From Heligmosomoides polygyrus polygyrus (lineage: Eukaryota > Nematoda > Chromadorea > Rhabditida > Heligmosomidae), in the NCBI GenBank assembly GCA_947396885.1, contig OX377205.1:29513899-29577898 (forward strand): DNA of 64,000 nucleotides. Direction: 5' to 3'. This document shows positions 11,040-22,900 of the stretch, one piece after another. The stretch's first letter is position 1. The number at the start of each line of letters is the position of its first letter. Under the pieces are notes generated by a model. That model did no database searches. It was not told the origin of the DNA and was given only the letters and a program-made list of their open reading frames with translations. Position numbers and translations under genes: made by a program.

Positions 11040-11270
11040 CTCTGTCTGGAAAACAAAGAAGTGCAAATATTTCAACCCCAATACAGCTCTCTCGTGCAGG
11101 CATAGGGCTAACGCCGCCAGCGGCCCAACCTCCTCCCTCCCTAACTCTGCTCAGAGTTGTATTGGGGTCGAGATATTTGCATTGTTGTTTCCCAGAGAGA
11201 AGCGTTTTTGTCCATACAACACTTGGGTCGTTCCAACCTACCGTTGTGATAGTTTATTGGTCAGTCCATA
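11040..11270 (+). repeat. Second copy of the 3.4/4.8-kb repeat, without the Tc1 insertion
   Basis: It shares agggctaacgccgccagcgg, ttgtattggggtcgagatat, tttcccagagagaagcg and acaacacttgggtcgttcca with 3405-3508 plus 4789-4835. At 11213 the joined sequence reads ccatacaacacttggg with a single TA, the exact point where the Tc1-like element sits in the other copy. It also contains an inverted pair (gcaaatatttcaaccccaat at about 11062 against its complement at about 11162). Confidence 0.7.
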
Positions 11271-11307
11271 GTAGCCGTGTAGAACCTTTGAGAGGATACC
11301 CCTTTTA

Positions 11308-12579
11308 GAGTGCGGCAAAGTTACCCGTGCACTTAAACGTCTTAAGTTTTTTAAAAACTTCCTAGAAATTTTCCCGCTTCATTTGCCTTATATGTTGACT
11401 GAACATAGTGGTACTCATACGTACTTGAGTACAAAATGGTTAGGCGTTCCAAACTACGAGGTGCTATTATCGGACTTCATAAGGCCGGCAAGCAAACGAG
11501 AGATATTGTGAACATCCTTTCCGTGCCCCGAAGAACGATTCAGGATACAGTAAGACGCTACAAGGGATTGAAGATCGAAGAGGATAGAAAAGGAAGAGGG
11601 CGTCTCGCGACAGCTATCAACCGGAAAATGTAAAAGTCGTGAGAGAAGAAATCCGGAGAAACGCGAGGAGATTGAAGCGCCAGATGGCTAAAGACGTAGG
11701 AATAAGCAAAAGGTCAATAAGGAGGATAGTCAGGGGAAAGCTTAAGAAGTTTCCTTATCGTCTGCAGAAATGCCAACTCCTGACGGACACTATGAAGAAG
11801 AGGAGATTGGAAAGATGCAAAAGGTTGCTGCAACGCTTCACGGTGGCACGCGCCCGAAACATCGTCTTTAGCGTGAAAATATTTTCACGTTGAATCCAGC
11901 CTTCAACTCCCAAAATGAGAGCATTATTGGAGACTTGCTTGCTGATGCTACCGCCAAAGGACGACTTCAGGAAAATTCGAAAAAGCCTCAATCCTTTATG
12001 GTTTGGGAGGAGTCACATCTTCAGGAAAAACTCCACTTGTTTTCATCTAAGCTGGCGTGAGAATCAACGCAGCGATTTACAAGGATATCCTGGAAATGTT
12101 CTCAAGTCTGGGCCGATTCCCACTTTGGAGAAGCATACTGGTGCTTTCAACAAAATTCTGCTGCGGCACATAAAACGAAGGTGGTCCAGGAATGGTGCGC
12201 CGAGCAGCTGCCTGACTTCATCACACACGACGAATGGCACTCGAGTTCTCCGGACCTTAACCCGATGGATTATTCTGTGTGGACCATTTTAGAGAAATAA
12301 GCCTGCTATACCAGGCATCCAAATTTGGACTCTTTTATAGAAGCGCTTTTGAAATCCTGGGACGAAATTGATGAAACGCACCTGCGTGCCACATGCAAAG
12401 CGTCTGTCGAATGTCTGAAGGACTGTGTGGAGGCTGAAGGCGACTATTTCGAAAACTGTTAGCATGCTTTGAATTGTCGTGTTAGTTGTACACAACTTTG
12501 ATGGTTAGAATTGATCTGCGAATTTTGATTTCAAAATGCCATTGATTTTTCAGTACACGGGTAATTTTGCCGCACCCTG
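11308..12579 (+). mobile_element. Tc1/mariner-family transposon (maT/DD37-like), decayed
   Basis: The TIRs gagtgcggcaaagttacccg (11308) and the complement of gggtaattttgccgcaccct (to 12579) flank 1272 bp, with TA at each end. The transposase is in three frames. The helix-turn-helix N-terminus is intact at 11436-11630 (RGAIIGLHKAGKQTRDIVN, VPRRTIQDTVRR, GRGRL). A second helix region lies at 11639-11893 (MAKDVGISKRSIRRI). The C-terminus at 12200-12460 holds SSSPDLNPMDYSVW and HLRATCKASVECL. Stops at 11631 and 11891 and later frame changes make it inactive. Confidence 0.85.
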
Positions 12580-12739
12580 TACATGGGTCAAACATTGTCT
12601 CCCGATGTGGAAGGGAAGTAGTCAAGAACTGTGTTTCGCATAGCGGTACAATATTGTAGTACGAAAACCCCTTAGACCTATATAACACCTTTCGAGTCAA
12701 ACTTCCTGCACTTTTTTCGTCTGACTCAGTGATTTTACC

Positions 12740-12895
12740 TTAATTGAATTAAAAGTAACTGCCATATTCCAGAAAAGGTCTGACAAAAGTTTCGTACACT
12801 TCTACAAGTATAGAAGTGTTTGTTGTACGTATGCTTGGCAGCAGATTGAGTACTGCTTTAGCTGCTACAAGCTGGCAGTGAGCATCGAAACAGAG
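12740..12895 (-). mobile_element. CR1-like LINE RT fragment
   Basis: The minus strand reads LVAAKAVLNLLPSIRTTNTS and VYETFVRPFLEYGSYF. This is the conserved stretch downstream of the YADD box in CR1-group reverse transcriptases (compare IRPIVEYGSPVFSP in the LINE at 23112-27111). The rest of 12580-13310 holds no visible gene. Confidence 0.65.
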
Positions 12896-13324
12896 ATCCT
12901 ATTTTACCAGGAACCCTGGTAAAGAGTGTAAACTGTTTAAGACGAACCCATATGGTGGTGGGGTTATGGTTATCGATTTCCCCCAAACATCACCCAGTAA
13001 GGTTGTCTGAGGCGTTGGTCATTTTTATGAGGTTCGTTTTCCTAATTTCGATTACAGTGATTATGGTAGTTATCGTAATTGAAAGTCAATCACCCCTTCC
13101 CACCCATACCTACCATAATCCAACGTGATCTATCGAAATTTAAAAAAACAGATATTAAATAACTGATCAGCACCTTAACTGACCTTTCAATGCTATGTGT
13201 AGGCGAATAAAATTTCTCACGTCTGGAGTTGAGTCAGGTTTCCTTTATGGCTATCTTTACCGCTGCGATTTTACATAGAGTGCTTAATTGAATACGGTGG
13301 CCCTTCTTAAGGGCGTGCAAAAAC

Positions 13325-13560
13325 GTCACGCCACAAGAGAATCGAACCACAAACCACTCCGTCTCAGCACTCAGCTCCTCCATCCGCTGCGTCACAACTG
13401 CTCATTGGCCGGTGCTGTTTTCAACCTACTTGAGCTTAGCCTCTGTGATTGACGGGTAGGTTGGTCCACATTTTCGTTCCCGATGTGCGTAGCAGATACA
13501 TAACTCATATCTGGAATCAGCGTTCGAACCCGCAACCCGCTACATGCATCACATCTCAAA
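13325..13560 (-). repeat. tRNA-derived SINE-like sequence
   Basis: On the minus strand, tgacgcagcggatggagg (A-box-like, near 13390) is followed about 40 nt later by a good B box, tggttcgattctc (near 13340). A second B-box-like block (cgggttcgaacgc) lies at about 13525 on the same strand. The cloverleaf does not fold as a functional tRNA by eye. Confidence 0.5.
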
Positions 13561-13961
13561 TTGCATCTGGTATCCTTCACCTGGTGTTAGTTGTATTAAT
13601 TTTCAGACAAGGATATCGAAGTTCTGGTAACAAACAACGCCTCGTTTCTAAAGGATCACATGCTGCCACTCGCAGAAGTGCGTTGTACACCGTACTTTCC
13701 TACAGAATGTGCGTAAACAATACGAGTCGAAGGTGAAACGAGACGAGAGCTACAGGCATAGCTACTATAGCTTGTCAGTAGGAAGGCTGACAGTCCTCAA
13801 ACACTAGATGTCTATTTTGTTGCCCACAGAAAGATCAAAAGTCGAGGGGTGGGCGGATATGTTTCCTTTTGGCAACCGCTAACAGGCTACCCATTCTTTT
13901 CAGTTTTTAATAGTGTTAGCGCGGTTTTGTTTGACAAAACCTTGCATTTATCTTCTTTCAG

Positions 13962-16900
13962 AATGCAGCAATCCAAGCCGACGACCACTTCCTGCTTTGC
14001 GAACGCGTCAAGTCCATCCTCAGCAAGGAAATTGTTATCATGATCGGCTCCGAGAAGGAGCCGTCGTGCGTGTTGCCTCACCTCCCTCACGAACTGAAAA
14101 AGCAGCATGTCTACAAGTGTTAGTTTCCATTCTTTATCACCTGCGAAGCATTTGACCACGACCTTCGGATTTGCGCTTATTTATTGAGAGCCGATGTACT
14201 GTTCCAGTAAGCAAACGATGTGAGCATGTGCGATTATATAAAGTCGGTGACTAGCTGTGCGGAATATGCATATCACTTTCACGTCAAATTGAACACCTTC
14301 CAAATGATATTCTTCGATGTCAAAATGATCTCCTACCAGATTGATATAGAGACTTTTAAGAAGCTTAAAATAATGCTTTGTCCGATGAAAATGTATGGTT
14401 ACCTCCTTGAAAATTTTTTTAACTCACCTGCCCAATAGGTGAGCACAGCGTTTGAAATTTTATAAATATTTTGTTTTTCGAAAAAAATTACAATCTAAAA
14501 CTTCTTTTGAAGTGTAGAAAGGCAGTAATTTGGTAGTGCTAAAAAAAATTGCGTCATGCACTTGTCTAGGATGTCGTGGTTTTCACTCGATTAGTAGCAA
14601 AAACTCTGTTTAGCGGAATTACACACTCGTAAACGGTACAACAAAACAATTATGGAAACACACTAGTCTCCACATAGTCTTCACTTTGAAGTGTCATATA
14701 AGTTACTACTGGCAATATGAATCAAATTAAAATCGCAACGAGCTGGTCGAGTGCATGGCGCAATCTCTTCTTTTAACAAACTAAAAAATTGTTGATATTT
14801 TGTACTCTTAAATAAATTCTAACTCACACTTTTCCTTAATACTCACAGATTCATAAAATTTCAATCACTGCATTCACTAATTGGGACAGTTGAATTAAAA
14901 AGCTTCCAAAGAAAGTTATACCAAAATATCCTTAAACAAGAATTTATTGCAACTTTCTTAGAAAGTCTCTATGCTCTATGAAGCTGTGATTGCTTTTATT
15001 TGGAAGATGTTCATCTGGAGGCGGGTTCATCAACCGCTCACCTGCCGGTAATGGTGAAAAGTACCGCCAAACCTTATGCTTATGATTGTCACATCAGGGG
15101 GTTTGGTGTTATTTTTCTCCGTCACCAGCCGGTGGATCTAGCCCCTGATTTCAAAGATTTCAAAAGCGTAAAGCTCGCTTAGGAGAGTGCCTAATTTGAT
15201 CTGAAAAGTGTTCAAGTTGACGTGAAAACGGTATATCTGCCCTTCGACTTATTCGCGGTTATGCACTCATTTAAAACATGGAAAGCTGTTCCGTAACAGT
15301 ATTTCATAATCCGAGTAGAAGGCTAGTTTCTGTGCAGGGCTTCTACGGTAGCCTAGAATCCCGATTAATTCACTATCCAGCTAGACCATCTATAGTTTTT
15401 AACTGCAATTATCATATACCCTTTTGTCAGGGTTCAGAATAGTTCACTGGGCATGTAGCGCAGTTGGAGGAGGCTCCAGCTGTAGTGTGAATTTAGAATC
15501 GATTCATAGCTCTTGCCCTGTCAACGAAAACAAGGGCTTCCACTCTTCCTGGTCAGGGCTTGCTACCAGCCATGTATGCAAGGGATAAAATCAGAGTCCT
15601 AGTCCGCATCCTGTGGCTGTTCTCGTATAAGCGAGCATAGCACGGAAAAGGGGATCGCTCAGTTAATGTCGCAGCGGGTTCTGCACCGCTGCTCTGAAGA
15701 AATCAGTGCTGCTGGATAAGGAAACCGTAAGAAGCCTTGAACCTGTACATAGCCTACACTATAGTACTCCCCTAAAAACGTGTCTTATCTCATAATAATG
15801 TGGTGCATTTAGAAACTAATAATAAAGATAACGATGGAAAGTCGTAGGGCAAGCTGATGCCCACCATTAGGAAAAAAATCGAACGAAAGTAAATAGAGCT
15901 GAGGAAGTGCCGCGAAGATTTTCATTTCTACAGTCTTACCCTTATACTCCAGTCGAGAGATTCTTCCATTTTTAGACCTTGGTTCGACGTACTCCTTCAC
16001 ACTAAGTCGTTTTAAAAAAATGGCGCCGTGCACGATTAGATTCACGTACGACGTCGTGAAGACAACGAAGGGCAAGCCGCCGCAGAAGGGCATCCGAAAT
16101 ATCTACTACCATCGGTGGTAAGCCTCCTCTTCTGCACTCCAATGTCGCCAATGATATTCAAGAGCTACACTGTGTTGAGTACAATAGATCGCTATCGGTA
16201 GTTACTCATTTTCGATACTTCTGCACGACTTTCTTCAAAGCTGACGCTTCCAGTGGCGGTCTTTACGGAGTGCCTGAAAATTAGCGAACTTTTCAAGTTT
16301 TTTAGTTTTTTACTAAATGGCCTTGCTAAAGGAAACAAGCCGATGTAGAAATATTCCTGGAAAACGACAGAAGTATTTTTTTCAGCCATGATTTTAGACT
16401 CTTCTAGCACTCTTCAATTTTAGATGAACCGATAAAGATCACACTAATTTCCCCAAAGTTACTGTGACGTCGCCGTAATGTTTTATTGGAGTAAAGAAGA
16501 TTAGGTAGAACCCTCTGTTTTTGGCAGTGAGTGCTAATGGGTAGATCTGGAAAAGGCGGTGACTTGCCGTCCTGCACCAAAAACAGTGTGAGAATCCTAT
16601 GTATCCTATGGAAATGCCAATGCCGTTTTAGAAGTTCCAAGCGCTGTGTACTCTTTCGTTTGAAAGCATCAATCACTTTCTTTCACTATCTCTCTGGTGC
16701 TAGTGAAAAAGCATCCAAAACGTTTGGAGATCGAAATAGAAGTTTTGACTTCGTAGAAATAACAATTTTGGAAACATAAAAACTGACAGCGTTCTAGAGC
16801 AACCTCAGTGAATTGCTAAAGTTTGGTAAAACCTCTGAATTGTCTTGTGCGATACGGCCAACTTAGACCTCGATTTTCAGGGAAACTAAAAAGCTGCCCG

Positions 16901-19900
16901 TCGAATTCGATGAAATACTCCAGCTGGCGATGCTGTATAAGCCAGGCAAAACAGTGCGTTAGCTAATATCAGAAGCCGTTAGTTGAAGGCGAACACAACG
17001 TTCCTTTCAGCTATGCGTTAGCGAGAGGCGGAAGGAGGTGTTTTCCTTGATACATATGCTAGTGACCTACTGCCACCTACTGAAGGAGCATATCGACTTC
17101 AAAGACGCTCTCCAACTTCACACCGGTGAGCCAGATGCTAGCGTCGTACTCGCTTTGCTGGCAACACTTCTATTTTCATCTCGATGAAAAACAATCAAAG
17201 CTATCTACGTTTCAATTTATCTTCGCCCCTAGATTTGTGACCGATTTCAAAAACCTTTGGTCTTATCCTCACAATTGCCGTTGCCGTTGTCAAGTAAGAG
17301 TTTGCTTGCAATGCGAACAATGCAGCAAATATCTTCCAAGTCGCTCGTTTTCTGCCCAGCTCGGTCACTAATTTGTTGGTAAAGTTGACTTTGCGACCTG
17401 TCCAGGTATGTACACGCATCTGGAGCATTCGGAGATGTTCGAAGATATCTTGCGCTGAGCAGTAGGCTCGTATTAAATTTCAGCTCCCACCAACTGAGTT
17501 CGGCACCAGACATGGTCTTCACCGAAATTCTTCAGTGATGGTTAATTTTCTGAGGGTCGCACTTAATCCGAATGCAAAGAGCAGTTTGTTCAACACGTTT
17601 AACGAAAAAAACCAAGCTCATAGAAACGGACTAACATTAAGAGAGGAGTATTGCCATACAGTTGAAAAGTCCTCATCCCTGTCGCCTTTTAATCCTGACG
17701 GTGAATGGAATCCTTTGCTGAGCAGCCAGAGAAATAGGAAATGCTTGTCGCTTTATACAGTTTTTAGAATCAAGCACTGGGATAGTGCCTTTGAACTACT
17801 GCTGAAGATATTGCCGCTGTTCTCGTGAGGCAGACAAACACGTTTTCGTGTGTAATTATTTTAGAGAAATGCAATGGTACCATTTTGGATCGAAACGAAT
17901 TGGTTTACGTGATGGCCGTCATTATGGAGTGGGCATACCAGTCACGTAGCGTAACACCAGAGCTGAAAGAGGTAGGACCTTCATTGCGGTCAGCAAACGG
18001 TCCATATGTAGATGTGCGGGTAATCGAGCACAGTGAAATGACATATTCCTATCTCTCCAAGCATATGAAGGTCATAGACACTAGTCGAGCTTTGGAATAT
18101 TACTCTTGTTGATGATTTCAGAAACACGTCGAATGGTGCCATTCTTATGCCATCATGGCCAAGTTTATGAGAAAATGTCCGAACATGTATGTTTTTTGCG
18201 GCATATCAGCAGCTGTAAGAAAAAGAGATGAAGACTACTTTCAGTAGACTAATTCATCCTGACTACCTCACGAAACTGGATGCGACAGTAAAGAAACGCG
18301 TTTTGCAAGATGGATTCGCATCGTCTCCTCGTTTTTCACCACGGGAGTCGGTTGCGGCAAAGGATCCATTCCGTAGGAAGTCCACGAGTGACAAAAAGAG
18401 CGAAATGAAATCTGTCAAGGTTCGCCTCATCATCTTTTGCTTATGTCCGATGCAAACGTAAAACGTTGGCGGTGGGTTCACTAAGAAAACAGTAGTTAAA
18501 ATGTACGTTTCGTACCAACTCGCTCATATGGTCACTTTACGGCACATTGACGTGGGCGAGGGAAGGGAAGAGAAAGCCTTCCACGTTTCCTCATAGCGAT
18601 GTGCGACGTTGAACGCGGCAAGAAACCGACATCGCCTTGTAGCAATGTCTGGTACAAGGCGTCGTCGCATCACTGGCTCTCATTTTTTGCTTATGGCTAA
18701 GCAGCATAAGCTTCGTGGGCATAAGGATAAGGATAAAGGACGGCGTTACTCAATCCCTTCTGGGATGCGCCAGCGCATTCTACTTCTACGGGATGTCGTG
18801 GAGGCGACATGAATGCGTATTTGGCCATACAATGACTTGCGGTGGCCAGCCGATGAACAAGTCAGCGCTCTATCCTTCCCAGACACGTCTGGTACCAATT
18901 CACCGACCCCGAAGGGATGGAAGGCTTGGTTGGCCTGGGCGGGAAATCCGAACCAGGAACCTGGTATCGGGTGCACGCGACAGTCGCGCCTCCTCCGACT
19001 GCGCTACACGCGCCCTTCGTGGGCATATGTAAAGAAAAACAAGCACCTGAAATTTAATTTTTCAAAGCAGATTGTGAAAGAGATATGTATGTCACTATTT
19101 GCGATGTTCGTTGAAATTTGTGGAATTCCTTTTAGAACTTCAATAAAGCTTAAGTATGGGGCTTCTAAATTATCGACGCTGTGGAAAAACAGGAAAACAA
19201 AACAGGAGCATAGCGTCAAAAAATCAAAATCAAATCCAATCAATCATCGATCGAGAAACCAATCCGACGATTACGGCATTTTGAAAATGGAAATTTTCAG
19301 CATATAAAACAAGTATCGATCTTCAACCCAATAATTACCCTCTTATGTTGGGTTGATACCATGCTCACCTGGGAAGGATAGCGCGCTGAATTGTGGATCG
19401 GCTGGCCACCGCAAATCATTTTATAGCCAAACACGCAACCAATTCTCCTCCACGACATCCCATAGAAGTAGAATGTATGGCGCATCACAAAAGGGGTTGA
19501 GTTGCGCCGTCCTTTATTTTTTATCATTTAAAGAGGAGAAATTTTGGGACGTCTCCTACATGTCTATTGCACCCGTGTTAAGATTGACCACTTCATATGT
19601 TCTACTTGACATGGGCGGATGAGTGGTCGAAATGAGGAATTAGTAGTACATTAGCATGCGTCGTATGTAGCTGCGCAGTAACCCGCTGTGGTGTGCAACA
19701 GGGACTGCCTCCAGAAGTCCCCATTTGTCATATTGGCTTCACAGCATCATCACCTGTCACGGTACGAACTAGGAAATTCTAGCGCTGTTCCTTGGATCCT
19801 CATTGAAAGTTGCAGCATATGATCCCACTACTCGGATAAACTGTTTATTGTAAAGTGCATGATATATTTTAAGGCGAAAGATGAAAAACAAGCGAAAGCA

Positions 19901-22900
19901 GAAAGTGAAAAGAAGGCAGCCGAAGAAGACAAGGAGTTTTGGACCAAGCAGGCGTCCGAACATGTAATTAGTTAGTTTGTATAGCCTCCGAAAAGCTTTT
20001 TAATCGAGGTATACTTTTGCAGCCGTTGCCACTGACCAGCACGAAAAAGGATAGAATAGCAGTTTAAAGAATAATTGGATGTCAAACCAGAGCAACAATG
20101 ATTGTCGAATACTGTGTACTCTAAGTTTAGTTTTATGTGTACTCGAAATTGAAGTTCCATTTTGAAAAACACCATATTTTTGCTACTACATTCGAAGTTA
20201 TAAACCATTTGTTTTTTGTTTGCATGATGTTGTTCTATGCACTTCATTTCATTTCACAAAACGGACAGTATTCTCCTCTAGCAACCTGCCTCGAAGGTAC
20301 TGGCAGTCGTATCCTACATGACGATAAATGAACTGAGCGGAAAAACTAAAAGCCGACGAATTTTCGAGAGACCCATAATCAGTGAACGAGCACGTTTTAT
20401 GTCAACCGTTCTTTATTTTATTTCAATTACGGTTACATTACGGTTTTTGACATGTTCAGAAAAGTCTAGTTTGCTACTGTATATGAAACCAAGATCTCTA
20501 ATGAAATCTACAGATGTGACGTGGAGACCGTCCACTTCATATTTATGCTGTGCAGTTGACGGAGTGCTGCTAGAGCAGGTAGTGCTTACATAAGAATCAC
20601 GAAAAACCTGTCAAATGCTTAGTCTATACCCCAGTTCAAGCGGTATGCATCAAAAATGTTGCTTAAGTTTGACGGACTCTAGTCATGGAGATCGACCACA
20701 ACCAATTCTTGTTTGGTTGTGCATTTTTCTTTTTTTTTTGTGCAAGTCTCGCGTCTGCCTTTCACGACGTAATATAAATAAATAAATAAATAAATAAATA
20801 AATGTATGAATCAATTTGATTACCACGTAAGCGAATTTTCACCACTGTCAACACTGCAACACCATCTACTGAAACCTTTCTCGATGTAACACAGACTTAA
20901 CTACAAGGAAATGACGGTCCTTTATATTAGGTCGTTGCATATGGAATAGCCAATTTTGACTGAGAGCTTTGACGGATCATAACTCTGCTTGGAGGCAATT
21001 TTATTAATCAAAATAAGCATCATTACAATTAATGCATTTTCTCAAGGCAACAATAGCTTATGCTTTCCATCCCTGAAAAATTGGAACTATTAGAAAAAAG
21101 AAATTATTTTCGACGTCATCTTGATTGCTGAATTTTTTATCCTTAACATGACGATCTAAATGCTTGAAAAAATAATAATCGGTAGGCGACAGATCTGATG
21201 AATATGCTGGATGTGACAGAGTTTCGTGTCCCAATTCATTCACTTTCTGGACAGCAATTTTTGAAACGATCGGACGCGTGTTGGCATGATGTAGGTTTAG
21301 GCCCCTTCGACTAACCAAAGCCGGCTGTTTTTCACTTAACTTCTTTCTTTGGTGTATCACTCCAACTACGGCACAGTACTTCCCCACCGTGACAGTCTCC
21401 CCAGCCTTCAAGAACTTGTGATGGATGGTCGACGACCGCCATGGTCTTAGCATGGAGACTTGGTTTCGGCATCTCCTAGAGACTTTCATTCTTGTCCAGC
21501 CATTGTGCAGAGAGATCACGATTGTCATAAAACATCCATTTTCCTCGCATTTCACGATCTGTCTGAAAAAAGGCTCGCTTAGATTGCACAGCCTTAACTA
21601 AACACAGGTGTCGTGGCGCTTCAGTATCTGCGCGGCGGTCAGTTTGTGCGTCATTTATCCAATTTTTTTTCTTTCCCGATCGCGTTTAAGTGGCGACTGA
21701 TACGTCAATGCCGAAATGCTATGATGGGTCTCTCACAGTTTGACGCGGGCCCGCTTCCACCATGGCTTTGAGTTGGTCGTTGTTAAGAAGTGACGGCGGC
21801 CTACCTCGGGCCTCATCTTCAAGACTTTCATCTGCAGATCGAAACCTTTCGAGCAAGAGGCGAATTGTACGTTCCTTGCGAAATATTCCCCATATAAAGC
21901 GTTGATGTTACGAGCTGCGGCCACGATATTATGTCCACTTTTCCGTTCATATAGGTAGAGCATCTCCATATCAAGTTGATTCACACTGTTTAAATGATGT
22001 CAAAAACTTTGCAAGAGGCATTTATGTCACAAAAGCTATAAATGGTAAGAAAGCGGAGATGCTGCGTTTTAAGAAACTATATTGTATGCAATACCAGGAG
22101 CGAGAACATTCGTAGCCACGAAAAATCGACCAGAGATTGAGGCAGCAAAATCGGCCATATCATATGCAACAGTCTAATACATTTGTTCTGCTCAGGTAAA
22201 TGCATCAAATGCATGACCTTAAAAACCACTTTGAAAACACCTTAGAAAACGTTCATTAGCACTTTTTTGCACAGTTTCTTAAATTCAAATTTTTTTGCGC
22301 TGAGGCCGAACAAGCCATTCCTCTCCGGTGGTCAACTAAATGGCATCAATCATCTGAAGAGGATAAAACGCAGCTTATCCATCGTCTGGCAACCGTAAAT
22401 TACAGGGTGTCTTAAAAAATGTAAACACTGTCTGAAAGTTGATAACTTTGCTCAAAGGAGCGGAAGAAGTTAAGGGCGTATAAAAGCCTGAGAAAATAGA
22501 AATTTTCTGACATATGGACGGCATGGAATGCTCCATGCACTCGTTTGAAAGTTTGCATTTTACACGCGATTGATTGTGTTTTGCTTGAATAGATGTTATA
22601 ATTTCTTCACAAAGTGACCGTTTCGATTGATCTGCCTTCCTTTTAGGGTTTAAAACTCAAACATCCACTATTGTTTGTGCAGGGTATCCCAAAAAATGCA
22701 GGTACTGTTTGAAACGTACTAACATTGCTGCTAGTGAAGCATTTGGTGATCTTTAAGGTTCATATGAAAGCGCAGAGTAACGAGATTTCTGAGACGTGCA
22801 AGTAGCCAAGATTGTTCCATGCGCTCACCTGAAACCTTGCATTTCAGACTCGATTGGTTGTGCATGGGCTGAATGCCTGCTATTATCTTCTTACTACTTG

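Noticed and set aside
18813..19307. 164-codon plus-strand ORF
   Set aside because: It lies over the SINE S1 copy and then AT-rich intron. The same frame recurs over other S1 copies, so it is a repeat shadow.
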